DNA of 64,000 nt, from the NCBI GenBank assembly GCA_037447655.1, contig JBBHKE010002260.1, positions 226,692 through 290,691 on the forward strand, read 5' to 3'. The first letter of the stretch is position 1. Each line of letters opens with the position of its first letter. This stretch comes from Zygnema cylindricum. Its lineage: Eukaryota > Streptophyta > Zygnematophyceae > Zygnematales > Zygnemataceae. The position numbers and the translations under genes were made by a program. Shown piece after piece: positions 53,201 to 61,818 of the stretch. Under the pieces are notes generated by a model. It was not told the origin of the DNA. It was given only the letters and a program-made list of their open reading frames with translations, and did not search any database.

Positions 53201-56200
53201 ACCCTCCTCCCCCCCCTCTCCCCCCCTCTCCCCCCCCCCTCTCCCTCCCCCTCTCCCTCCCCCTCTCCCTCCCCTCTCCCTCCCCCCCCCATCTCCCTTC
53301 CCCCCCTCTCCCCCCCCCCCAGGGAATCATCGGCAGATCTGCCGTTTCTTCAGGAAGTCATGGAGGGGGGGGAGGGAGAGGGGAGAGGGAGGGAGAGGGG
53401 TTGGGAGAGGATGATAAAGATAATAAGATAAGATAAGCTAACAATGCTCCCTACCCATTATTAAACTCCACTCTGCTCCCCTCCCCCTCCTCCTACTCCC
53501 CTTCCCCTCCTCCCCCCTCTCCCTCCCCTTCCCCACGGCACGCCATAGCACTGGGAGGGGGGGGAGGGGAGGGGAGGGGGAGAGAGGGGGGGGGTGGGGA
53601 GAGAGGGGACGGGGGTGGGGGAGGGAGGGGGGGAGGGGGAGGGGGGATGGAAAAGGGAGACAAGGGGAAGGAAATGGAGAGGAGAGGCCAGCGAGAGGGA
53701 GGGGAGGGAGGGAAGGGGGGAGTGAGGGTTGCGAAGAGCACTGAAGCGTTAATAATGGACTAAAAAAAATTTAAACGTTTTTCAAATTTTTTTAAATGTT
53801 TTTCATTTTTTTTTCTTTATATGTTTTTAACTTTTTTTTTTTTTTTTAATTTAAAAACGTTTTCTAACATTTTTCAAAAAAAAAATTGAACGTTTTTAAA
53901 ACGTTTTTTTAAATGTTGTAAGGGGGGGGTGGGGGGGGGGGGGGTAGGGTAAGGGGGGCAGGGAGGGAAAGAAAGGGCGAGAGTGAGGAAAAGAGAGAGG
54001 GAGAGAGGAGGGACGAGGGAAATACGAGCGATAGGAGGAGGGAGGAGCACGAAAGGGACGGGGGGAGGAAGGAGGGAGAGAGAGGAAGAAAGAGGGAGGG
54101 CGGGGGAGAGGAACGGAGAGGAAGGAGAAGAGAGGTCGAGGGATGGAGGGAGGGAGAGAGAGAAAGCAAGAGAAAGAGAAAAAACTCTGATCTGGAGGGA
54201 TGGAGGGAGAGGGAGGGATACAGACTGGTCCAGGCTGCGGAAAAGCAAATGAGAGAGCTTCCCTTCTATCACTCCTTCTGGAATAGGACCACTCTCCCTG
54301 CCATAGAGCTGGCCACGGTAGGAGGGGGGGGGGTGGGGGGGGGGGGGGGGGGGGGAGGGGGAGGGAGAGGGAGGCAAAGGGAGAGAGTGGAAAGAGTGGG
54401 TGGGAGAGGGTGGGAAAGGGAGAGAGAGACAGAGGGAGAGAGAGGGAAAGGGAGAGAGTGGGAGGGAGAGGGAGAGAGAGGGAGTGAGGAGTCTGAGTGT
54501 GAGAGAGAGGGAGTGTGAGAGAGTATGAGAGAGAGGGAAGGAAAGGGAGAGAGTGGGAGAGAGTAGGAGGGAGTGGGAGAGAGGGAGAGAGGAATAAGGA
54601 AGAGGAAGAATAACAAAGCGTTGATGTTTGAAGGAGATGGAGAGAGAGAGGGAGAGAGAGTGCGAGAGGGAGGAAGAGGGAGAGGGAGATGAAGAGGGAG
54701 AAGGAAATGGAGAGAGAGAGTCTGATTTTTTGTTGGGAAAATAACATGTAAAAAGAGAAAAAAAAAATGGAACTCGATAAACTTCTTCTCTCCTGCTCTT
54801 TTTTTTTTCTCTTTCCTCGTCGGTTTCTCCTCTCTCAATGGTTTCCTCTCCCTTTACCTCCTTAGGTTCTGATTGTTCCCCCTCCCTCCATCCCCCCAGG
54901 TCCTGACGGAGATGTTCACAGCCTCCAAAATGGGACAGGTCTTCTTCACCAATAGTGGCTCTGAGGCCAATGACACCCAGGTTCTCTCTCTCTCTCTCCC
55001 TCTCTCCCCCTTCCCCGTGGTCTCTCTCTTCTTCTCCTTCTCCTCTTCTCCCCCCCCTTTTTTTTTCTCCTTCTTTGTCTCTCCCTCTCTCTCCCTCTCA
55101 ATCTCTGTTAATACTTTAAAAGATTTGCACCTTGTCGTCCTCCTCCTCCTCCTTTTTCTTCTCCTTCTCCTTCTCCCCTCTTCCTCCCCCTCCTCCTTCT
55201 CCTTCTGCGTCTGCTTCTCCTCCTTCTCCCTCTTCTTCTTTTCTTCTCATTCGCCTCTTCTTCTCCTTCTCCTTCCCCTTCTTCTCCTTGTTCTCATTCG
55301 ATTTCTCCTTCTTCCTCTTCTCCTTCTCCTTCTTTCCCTTCTCCTTCTTCTCCGTCTTCTCTTTCTTCCTCTTCTCTTTCTTCTCCTCCTCCCTCCCTTT
55401 TCTTGTTGGATCTCTTCGGATGATAGTAGTCTTTTCACTAAAAACCTTTACACTGTCCTTTTTTTTTTTTTTTTTTTTTTGGGGTTAAAAGTTTATTTTG
55501 GTCCGACCCTCTTGGGCAGCCCAAAAAAATAATCAAAAGCTTTGCTGTAACATTTTTTTAAGCTCCTACGGACAGACCTAACCTTCCCTTCATTTTTTTC
55601 CTCTTCTCCTCCTTTTTTTTTTTTTTTTTTCTCCTTTTTTAGGTGATACTACACGAAAATTAAAAATTAATAAAATTAAATTAGTGTGGTACTATAGCAA
55701 CTCTCAAAAAGATAAAATTACAAAAAAAAATTTTCAAACAGCTTTTTGCCACAAGATCCAAATGGGTGTGATTATTAAAATAATTTTCTCGGGAAAAAAA
55801 ATCCTCAAAAAACTTTTGCCACAACATACCTTCTTCCTTTTTTTTTTTTTTTTTTTCCCTTCTTTTTAGGTGAAATTAGTGTGGTACTACAACAACGCTC
55901 TCGGGCGGCCTGAAAAAAAGAAAATTATTTCGCGACAAAAAGCTTACCACGGATCCACTCTAGTTTCCGCCAGTCTCACGGGCCTCACCCCCATGCACTC
56001 CAGGTAAAAAAGGGGTAAATCCCCATTCTTTTTTTATTTTTCTTTTGAGAAAATTTCTGGAAAGTTTTTCGGGAAGGTTTTTCTGATTTTCTGGATTACT
56101 TTCAGATTTTTTTGGTGTTTGTCTTTTTTTCCTTTTGTTTTGTCTTTTTCCTCCATTTTTCTCCTTTTTTTTCCATTTTTCCTTTTTTATCTTTTTTTTT

Positions 56201-59200
56201 TCGGTTTTCTCTGTTTTTCCGTTTTTTACTCCGTTTTCTCTCCAACTTTTTCTCCGTTTTTTTGCTTCTTTTGTCCATTTCCTCAGTATTTTTTATCCGG
56301 TTTTTTGTCTTTTTCCTCCATTTTTCCTCCCTCTTTCCTTGTCCTTTTCCTCCGTTTCTTTTTTCTGTTTTCCTACCTCTCCCCCTTCCCCTCCATCCCT
56401 TTCCCCTCTTTTTCTCCGTCCCCTTTTTGTCTTTTCCCTTGTCTTTTTGTCTTTTTGTCTTTTGCTGCCGTTTTCTTCCTTTTTCTTCCTCCGTTCCCTC
56501 CATTTTTTCCGCGGTTTTTCCGTTTTCCCCCTTTTTTCCACCGTTTTTTCTCCGTTTTCACCGTATGTCCACCGTTATTTCCCTTTGTTTTTCACCGTTT
56601 TTCTCTGTTTTTTCTCCATTAAATTCTTTTATTTCCTGTTTTCCACTGTTTTTTCTCCGTTTTTCACCATATTTTCTCCGTTATTTCCCTTTGTTTTCAC
56701 CGTTTTTTCTCCGTTTTTCGCCGTTTTTCCTCCATTATCTCCCTCCGTTTTCACCGTTTTTCTTTTATTTTCTCCGTTTTTCCCTTTGTTTTCCTCCGTT
56801 TTTTTTTTTCAACTTTTCCCTTTGCTTTTACCATATTTTCTCCATTTTTCACCGTTATTCTCTTTTTCTTCTCCATTTTTACCTTTTTTTCACCATTTTT
56901 CTCTTTGTTTTTCTCCGTTTTTTCTTCGTTTTTTCTCCGTTTTACTCTGTTTCTCTCCGTTTTCCTCTGTTTTCCTTCGTTTTTCACCGTTTTTTCTCCG
57001 TTATTTGTCTTTTTCCCAGTTTCGACATCCCGTTCTCCTTCGTCCTCCACACCGACTGTCCACACTATTACCGGTACGGAAAAGAGGGGGAGAGCGAGGA
57101 AGAGTTTTCGTCTCGACTTGCGAAGAATCTGGAAGATTTGATTTTGAAGGAGGGGAAGGAGACGGTGGCGGCTTTTATAGGGGAACCCCTAATGGGGGCG
57201 GGGGGGGTAATTCCCCCCCCTAAGGGGTACTGGGAAAAAATACAGGTAAAGAAAAAATTGTATTATTTAGAGAATTTTGTAAGGCATTAAGAAATTTGGA
57301 CAATTCGAGAAAAACTGCGCTTTAAAAAAAAAAAAAAAGCCTTTCCTATTTTTGCTCCAGTATGTTCACCCAAAAAGTGTTAAAAAATTAAACTTTTTTT
57401 TTTTTTTTTTTAGAATCCATCCTTTTTTTATTTTTTTCTTTTTTTTTTCCTTTTTTCTTCCTTTTTTTTTTTTGTTCCTGTTTTTTTTTGTTTTATTACT
57501 TTTTTCGTTCCTTTTTTCAGAAAGTGTTGAAAAAGTAGGGCATCCTTTTTTCGACGTTTTTTCCTCATTTTTTCCTCATTTTTTTCTTGTTTTTTTTCTT
57601 ATCCCCCCTCCCATTTCCCCATTACCCCACCGTTTTTTTTGCTTTTTTTTTTCTTTCTTTTTGTTTTATTATATTTTTTAGAAAGTGTTGAAAAAATGCG
57701 ACGTCCTTTTAATTGCCGATGAGGTGGTATATCCTCATTTTTTCCACCCCAATTTCCCCAATTCCCCACCTTTTTTTCCCCTTTTTTTTCTTTTTCTTTC
57801 TCTTTTTTTTTTGTTTTACTACTTTTCTCAGAAAGTGTTGAAAAAATACGACATTTTATTAATTGCCGATGAGGTGGTATCCGGTTTCGGTCGAACCGGA
57901 CACATGTTTGGGTGCGATAAATACGCTATAAAACCAGACCTCGTCTCATTGGCCAAGGCTCTCTCTTCCGCCTATATGCCTATTGGAGCCATATTGATAA
58001 GCGAAGAAATTGCGAATGAGGTATATTTTTTTTTTGGGATTTTCTGGGATTTTTTGGGATTTTTTTGGATTTTTTTTGGATTTTTTTGGATTTTCTTTAG
58101 TGTTCTCTCTTCCTTCTATGTGTCCATCAGAGCCGTAATGATTAGGGGAGAAATTGCGAATGAGGTATAATTTTTTTGCATTTTTTGGGATTTTTTTTTT
58201 TTTTATTATTTTTACATTGTTTTTGGATTTTTTTTGGATATTTTTGGATTTTTTTGGATTTATTTGGATTTATTTTGGATTTTTTTGATTTTTTTGGATT
58301 TTTTTGGATTTTTTCCAGATTTTTGTCGGTGGTTATCGAGCATTTTTTATTTATTATTATTTTTATTAGTAGCTCTCTCTTCTGCCTATATTACCATTGC
58401 CGTGATGATTAGTGAAGAAATCACGAAAGGTAAAAAAAAAATTTACAATTTTCGTTTTGGGATTTTTAGGATTTTTTTTTGTTTTTTTGGATTTTTTTGG
58501 GATTTTTTCTGGATTTTTTGGATTTTTTCGGTGGTTTTTTCATGTTTTTTTTTTTCTATTATTCTAAACATTGCACGTTTCCTTCTGCCAGCTGCATCAC
58601 AACTGACAAAATAGGCAAAGATGGGGTTTCAAAATCGGGTTTTTCAAAAATACCATCCAATATGGGGTTTAAAATGTCGGTAATTTAAAAAAACTGCTGA
58701 CGTGGCACATTCTCGTGTCGCCAGGTGGCGTCACATAGTGACAAAATGGGGAGTTTTGCCCACGGATTCACATATTCGGGGCATCCGGTGGCGTGTGCCG
58801 TGGCTCTGGAGGCCATAAAAATCTACAAGGAGCGTGACATTCCGGCACGTGTGAGGGAAATCGAACCGCTATTTCAGGTTTGTTGTCGAGATTTTTTTTG
58901 GGATTTTTTTGGGTTGTTTTTGGATTTTTTTGGGATTTTTGGAGGATTTTTCGGGATTTTTTTGGTTTAATTTTTGGTATATTTTTGATGCTGGAAGCTA
59001 AAAAAAACTACCAATTCTCCAGGTTTCCCCCCCTCTCCCCTCTCCCTCCCTCTCCCCCTCCCTTCCCCTCCCCTTCCCCCTTCCTCTCCCCCTCCCCTCC
59101 CCCCCACCCTCTCCCCCTTTCCCTCTTTTTTGAAAATCGTGTGTTAAGTGTGGAAGAATCATTTTTATTTTGTCTTTTTGTCGTCAAATTATTTTGAGAT

Positions 59201-60979
59201 AACGGAATCCGGTTACGGTAATGGAATTTGTTAATTATTAACAGAATTTATTGTAATAACTGAATCTGTTGTTTATTCAAAATTTTGAGTCATGGACATG
59301 ATTTCTCAGTTGCTAACAAAATCCGTTATTTTTAACAGAATCCGTTATATCTAACGGAATCCGTTAACGTCGACTCTTTTGGTTGTTCTTAACAAAATCC
59401 GTCGTTGTTAGCGGAATTTGCAATATTAATGGTATTTGTTGATGTTAACAGAATAATAATTGCAAAATTGTCATTAGTTGCTGTTAACAGAATCCGTTGT
59501 TGTTAACGGAATCGGTTTTTACTAATAGAATATGTTTCCGTTAACTTAATCTGTGCTTGTTAACAGAATCTAATGCCTCTAACAAAAAATCTGTTACCGT
59601 TAATGGTATCCGTTGAACCCCCGCGTGGTCTTTATAGCTGATTAGGGTTTTTCGAATCCGTTTCGACGAACTCAAATCCGTGACTTTTTTGTAACGGAAA
59701 AAACCCCCTTTTTTGTCTTATTCAAGGAGGAATGCGTCACATTTCCTCCGAAAACCCGACACGTGAGACTTTGTAGGGCTTTTTAGGGTTTTTTAGGTTT
59801 TTTTTTGGCTAGTTTAGGGTTTTTTGAATCTGTTACAACTAACCGAAATTCACGGTTTGTAACGAAAACTTTTCATTTACTTTTTTTGTCGCATTCAGGG
59901 AGGAATGCGACACATTTGCTCCGAAAGTCCCATTGTCGGAGAAGTTCGAGGCGTGGGACTCATAATTGGTGTTGAGTTTGTGGCGGACAAAAAGACGAAA
60001 GAGTCCTTTCCGTCCCATTGGGCGGTGGGACCGTACTTTGGGAAACAGGCGGCGGCCGGAGGAATGTTGGTCCGTACCGTCGGTGACATCATTGCCATGT
60101 CACCGCCCCTCATCATCACTCCAGCGGAGATTAAGGTGGGTGGACACGTGTCACACGTGTGAGGGGAGGAGATGGAGGGCTGCGACATGTGTGGAGGGTG
60201 AGAGCTGGTGGGAGGCGAAGGAGGGAGGGAGGGAGGGAGGGAGGGAAGGAGGGAGGGAAGGAAGTGGGAATGTGACACGTGTCACATGTCCCCGCCCCTC
60301 ACTCCGGCCGAGATTATGGTAGGTGTGACACGTGTCACACATGCGAAGAGGGAAAGAAAAGGGAGGGTTTCAGACATTTGTCCTGTAACACGTGAGGGGA
60401 GGGTGAAAGCTGGTGGGAGGGGAGGGGAGGGAGGGAGGAAGGGAAGTGGGAGTGTGAAATGTGTCACATGTCACCGCCCCTCGTCATCTCCCCGGCGGAG
60501 ATTGAAGGTGGGTGTGACTGATTATATTGTGATTGTGGAATCCTCTCCCTCTTCCTCTCCCCCTCTCCCTTCATCTCTTCCACTCCTCCCTCTCCGCCTC
60601 GCTCTCCCTCTCCCTCTCCCTCTCCTCTCCCCGTTATGCCTCTGCCTCTCCCTCTCCCTCTCCCTCTCCCTCTCTCTCTTCCTCCCCGTCCCCGTCTCCC
60701 TCTCCCCCGTATGCCTCTGCCTCTCCCTCTCCCTCTTGCTTTCCCTCTCGCTTTCCCTCTCGTTCTCTCTCCCTCTCCCTCTCCTCCTATCCCTCTCTCC
60801 TCCCTATCCTCTCCCTCTTCCTCTCCCTCCCCTCCCTCCTTCCTTTCCTGTCCCTCTCCTCCACTCTGACTAAAATATTGTTCTTATTTGGCGTTTTCCA
60901 GGAGCTGATTTCCAAGTTTTTGGCAGCATTGAAAAAGACAGAAGAGTATGTGGCTCTCAAGAGAAAGGAGTCCGATTAA
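50273..60979 (+). CDS. GABA-T: Plant-type GABA transaminase (class III, PLP), 11-exon model
   Basis: Exons: 50273-50294, 51440-51570, 52731-52849, 54224-54317, 54900-54980, 55870-56003, 57020-57245, 57832-58020, 58725-58877, 59899-60135, 60902-60979. All introns are GT-AG and phases join to 487 residues. The family moves the amino group of 4-aminobutyrate to pyruvate or glyoxylate, giving succinic semialdehyde. Landmarks: K-H-D-M-L-P-P-F-T near residue 40; [28 protein letters not shown] (PLP phosphate, about 139-147); YHGST (about 175-179); [17 protein letters not shown] with cofactor Asp near 282; SLAKALSS with Schiff-base Lys near 311; [29 protein letters not shown]. Exon 1 (MGSLEDT) is tiny and its ATG is chosen by phase and context. 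The N-terminus is acidic with no mitochondrial presequence. NEPR found in plant relatives is missing at the exon 3/4 junction. Omega-class relatives are the alternative. Confidence 0.9.
50295..51439. other. GABA-T intron 1
   Basis: T-rich DNA with many poly-T runs, a GGGAGGGAGGG tract (about 50405-50480), ATTTATTTATT repeats (50805-50850) and a short (TA)n (51120-51170). No exon-like segment seen. Confidence 0.5.
51640..51925. repeat. AATAAATAAATAA tandem repeat in GABA-T intron 2
   Basis: Blocks of GGAATAAATAAATAAATAA followed by GAAGAAGTAAATGAA and ACAGGTTT recur about three times with a roughly 85-100 bp period. Confidence 0.65.
51961..51987 (+). pseudogene. Decayed copy of the GABA-T exon 2 3' edge
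   Basis: It reads L-L-F-F-T-G-A-Q-Q directly before GTAAAA, aligning with L-P-P-F-T-A-A-H-Q before GTGAAA at the true exon 2 end (51570). The donor is kept. Confidence 0.65.
52449..52484 (+). pseudogene. Copy 1 of the GABA-T exon 3 5' edge
   Basis: After CCTCAG it reads [12 protein letters not shown], identical in protein to the first 12 residues of exon 3 at 52731, then falls into a C-run. The acceptor is intact. Confidence 0.88.
52592..52630 (+). pseudogene. Copy 2 of the GABA-T exon 3 5' edge
   Basis: It reads [13 protein letters not shown] after an AAG. It is 143 bp after copy 1 and 139 bp before the true exon. Confidence 0.85.
52850..54223. other. GABA-T intron 3, alternating purine and pyrimidine blocks
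   Basis: Blocks of GGGGAGAGGG and CCCTCTCCCCC alternate (purine 52860-53050 and 53345-53410; pyrimidine 53130-53335 and 53475-53535; purine 53555-53735 and 53930-54220) around an AT-rich core at 53760-53920. Opposed blocks could pair. Frames through them are artefacts. Confidence 0.65.
54318..54899. other. GABA-T intron 4, purine-rich
   Basis: A poly-G run (54324-54362) and GGGAGAGAG repeats fill most of the intron. Near the end, TTAGGTTCTGATTG (54864-54877) resembles the exon 5 start AGGTCCTGACGG and may be a small edge copy. Confidence 0.45.
55488..55545 (+). pseudogene. Copy 1 of the GABA-T exon 6 5' edge
   Basis: It reads [14 protein letters not shown] with stops after, aligning with [16 protein letters not shown] of exon 6. 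It is heavily decayed. The rest of intron 5 upstream is CTTCTCC-type pyrimidine repeat (54985-55440). Confidence 0.55.
55643..55835 (+). pseudogene. Copy 2 of the GABA-T exon 6 5' half
   Basis: After TTTTTTAG it holds AAATTAGTGTGGTACTA, the exon 6 start, then [14 protein letters not shown] and a counterpart of the KAYHGS codons (CAGCTTTTTGCCACAAGATCC, split as CAGCTTTTTGCC and ACAAGATCC). A further fragment ACTTTTGCCACAACATACC lies at 55814-55832. It contains a small insertion and is not usable as an exon. Confidence 0.75.
56020..57015. repeat. CCGTTTTTC minisatellite filling GABA-T intron 6
   Basis: TTTTTCTCCGTTTTTCACC and close variants repeat across almost the whole intron, densest at 56500-57000. 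Phe/Ser/Leu-rich frames on the + strand and Lys-rich frames on the - strand are artefacts. Confidence 0.85.
57374..57395 (+). pseudogene. Copy 1 of the GABA-T exon 8 5' edge
   Basis: AAAGTGTTAAAAAATTAAAC aligns with the exon 8 start AAAGTGTTGAAAAAATACGAC. It is the most decayed of three copies, 147 bp before the next. Confidence 0.5.
57521..57566 (+). pseudogene. Copy 2 of the GABA-T exon 8 5' edge
   Basis: After TTTTTTCAG it reads K-V-L-K-K-stop-G-I-L-F, an early-broken copy of [10 protein letters not shown]. The next copy starts 161 bp on. Confidence 0.75.
57682..57729 (+). pseudogene. Copy 3 of the GABA-T exon 8 5' edge, 16 codons intact
   Basis: After TTTTTTAG it reads [16 protein letters not shown], matching exon 8 at 14 of 16 residues including the cofactor Asp, then turns into intron (TATCCTCATTTTTTCC). 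It is 150 bp before the true exon. Its acceptor looks usable, so mis-splicing is possible. Confidence 0.92.
58101..58164 (+). pseudogene. Copy 1 of the GABA-T exon 8 3' edge
   Basis: It reads [21 protein letters not shown] before GTATAA, aligning with [21 protein letters not shown] before GTATAT at 58020. The ends are 144 bp apart. Confidence 0.9.
58195..58325. repeat. GGATTTTTTT repeats in GABA-T intron 8
   Basis: TTTTTTTGGATTTTTTTGGAT runs; the same motif also fills 58025-58095 and 58455-58535 and returns in intron 9 (58890-58975). Confidence 0.85.
58371..58429 (+). pseudogene. Copy 2 of the GABA-T exon 8 3' edge
   Basis: It reads [19 protein letters not shown] before GGTAAA, with one codon lost relative to exon 8. 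A donor is still present. Confidence 0.88.
58592..58632 (+). pseudogene. Copy of the GABA-T exon 9 5' edge
   Basis: CTGCCAG followed by CTGCATCACAACTGACAAAA aligns with CGCCAG followed by GTGGCGTCACATAGTGACAA at the true exon (58725), 133 bp away. Stops break it. Confidence 0.7.
59200..59625. repeat. GTTAACGGAATCC repeat in GABA-T intron 9
   Basis: Words of the type TTGTTAACAGAATCCGTTG and TTAACGGAATCCGTTA repeat irregularly about 15-20 times. Confidence 0.8.
59726..59765 (+). pseudogene. Copy of the GABA-T exon 10 5' edge
   Basis: It reads [12 protein letters not shown], matching the exon 10 start [12 protein letters not shown]. The preceding intron DNA (TTAGGGTTTTTCGAATCCG .. TTTTGTCTTATTCAA) matches that before the true exon, so the duplication, about 173 bp, spans the junction. 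The acceptor here is CAA, not CAG. Confidence 0.9.
60136..60285. repeat. Intron 10 repeat unit with TGTGACACGTGTCACA palindromes
   Basis: Donor-side intron DNA (GTGGGTGGACACGTGTCACA, then GAGGG and GGGAGGGAGG tracts) repeats after each exon 10 edge copy. GTGTGACACGTGTCACAC, at about 60320-60345, is a perfect 18-bp palindrome containing CACGTG. Confidence 0.75.
60286..60318 (+). pseudogene. Copy 1 of the GABA-T exon 10 3' edge
   Basis: It reads [11 protein letters not shown] before GTAGGT, aligning with [13 protein letters not shown] before GTGGGT at 60135, with two codons lost. The ends are 183 bp apart. Confidence 0.9.
60468..60507 (+). pseudogene. Copy 2 of the GABA-T exon 10 3' edge
   Basis: It reads [13 protein letters not shown] before GGTGGGT. 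It lies 189 bp after copy 1. One extra base shifts phase relative to the true donor. Confidence 0.9.
60535..60870. repeat. CTCCCTCTCC pyrimidine tract in GABA-T intron 10
   Basis: (CTCCCT)n with GTATGCCTCTGCCTCTCCC interruptions, the complement type of the LRR-intron GGGAGA satellite. A similar tract lies after the stop at 61040-61165. Confidence 0.85.
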
Positions 60980-61532
60980 CAAAAATATTACGAAAAAAAC
61001 CAAAATACAAAGAAAAATTTATGTTGCTTTCATAGTTTCTTTCTCTCTCCCTTTCCCTCTCCATATGCCTCTCCCTCTCCTCCTCGCTCTCCTTCTCCCT
61101 CTCCCTCTCCCTCTCCCTCTTCCTCTCTCGTTCCTCTCCCTCTGCCTCTCCACTCCCTCTCCCTCCCCATGTTTGGTGTCAATGTTTAGTTGAAATGAGA
61201 AAATTGACAAGAGAGAGGAGCTTTTGTTTTTTAAACCATTGAGGGAAAAATGTTTTTTTTTTTGTATAGTTTGTATTTTTTTTTCCTTTTTTTGTAATCA
61301 GTTTTGGTTTGTAATACTTTTAAAAAGTGTTTTACAAAATTTCCCAGATGTGGGATAGACGTAAATGTAAAAATAAACTTTTTTGTTTGTTTTTGGATTG
61401 AAAAAATTGGTGATGTTATTTGTTTTGGTTTCATTATTTTTTCGTTTGTTTTGTTACTACTATTCTATTCTGTTTTTTTTTTTTTCAAGCTGGCAATCCA
61501 TTTACCTGTTTTTGAATCGTGTTTCTAAAAAC
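60980..61532. other. 3' flank of the GABA-T gene
   Basis: A pyrimidine tract, poly-T runs and an AATAAA word in AAAAATAAAC near 61370 that could signal polyadenylation. No gene. Confidence 0.45.
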
Positions 61533-61685
61533 TACACCGCCCGTCGTTATTAGTGTTAGAGTTTTTTTCGCCACTTGAAAAAACTTTTCTCCGTGGACAC
61601 TTGTCAGATTGTCAATTGGAGACCGCCAATAGGAAGATGAAAATCTTGCCTTCCAATCGCAACCATCGGATTGACAATACGACAC
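61533..61685. mobile_element. Truncated TACACCG-family MITE
   Basis: The left end TACACCGCCCGTCGTTATTAG and the family interior (TTTTTTTCGCCACTTGAAAA, then ATTGGAGACCGCCAATAGG) are present. The inverse right end is missing. Confidence 0.65.
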
Positions 61686-61694
61686 ACTAATAAT

Positions 61695-61818
61695 TAGCAG
61701 TGAAGTGTTGACGGTAACAGATATGTACCTTTTTTTGACCTACCGATAATCGACTTTTTGGTTCGATATACTGGTAAAGGAATCGTCGCGATAAAAATTA
61801 CCCGATACACAACACTAC
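61695..61818. mobile_element. Short hAT-like MITE
   Basis: About 120 bp between an AAGTGTTGACGGTAACAG left end and an inverse right end TTACCCGATACACAACACT, rich in CGATA words. It is of the same family as the ends at 1-82 and 703/15839. Confidence 0.45.

Noticed and set aside
53874-54838. Long - strand frames across GABA-T introns 3-4
   Set aside because: Low-complexity antisense of purine repeats; real exon 4 is on the + strand.
56112-57290. 392-residue Phe-rich frame on the + strand
   Set aside because: Only its end (57020-57245) is coding, as exon 7; the rest is the CCGTTTTTC minisatellite in intron 6.
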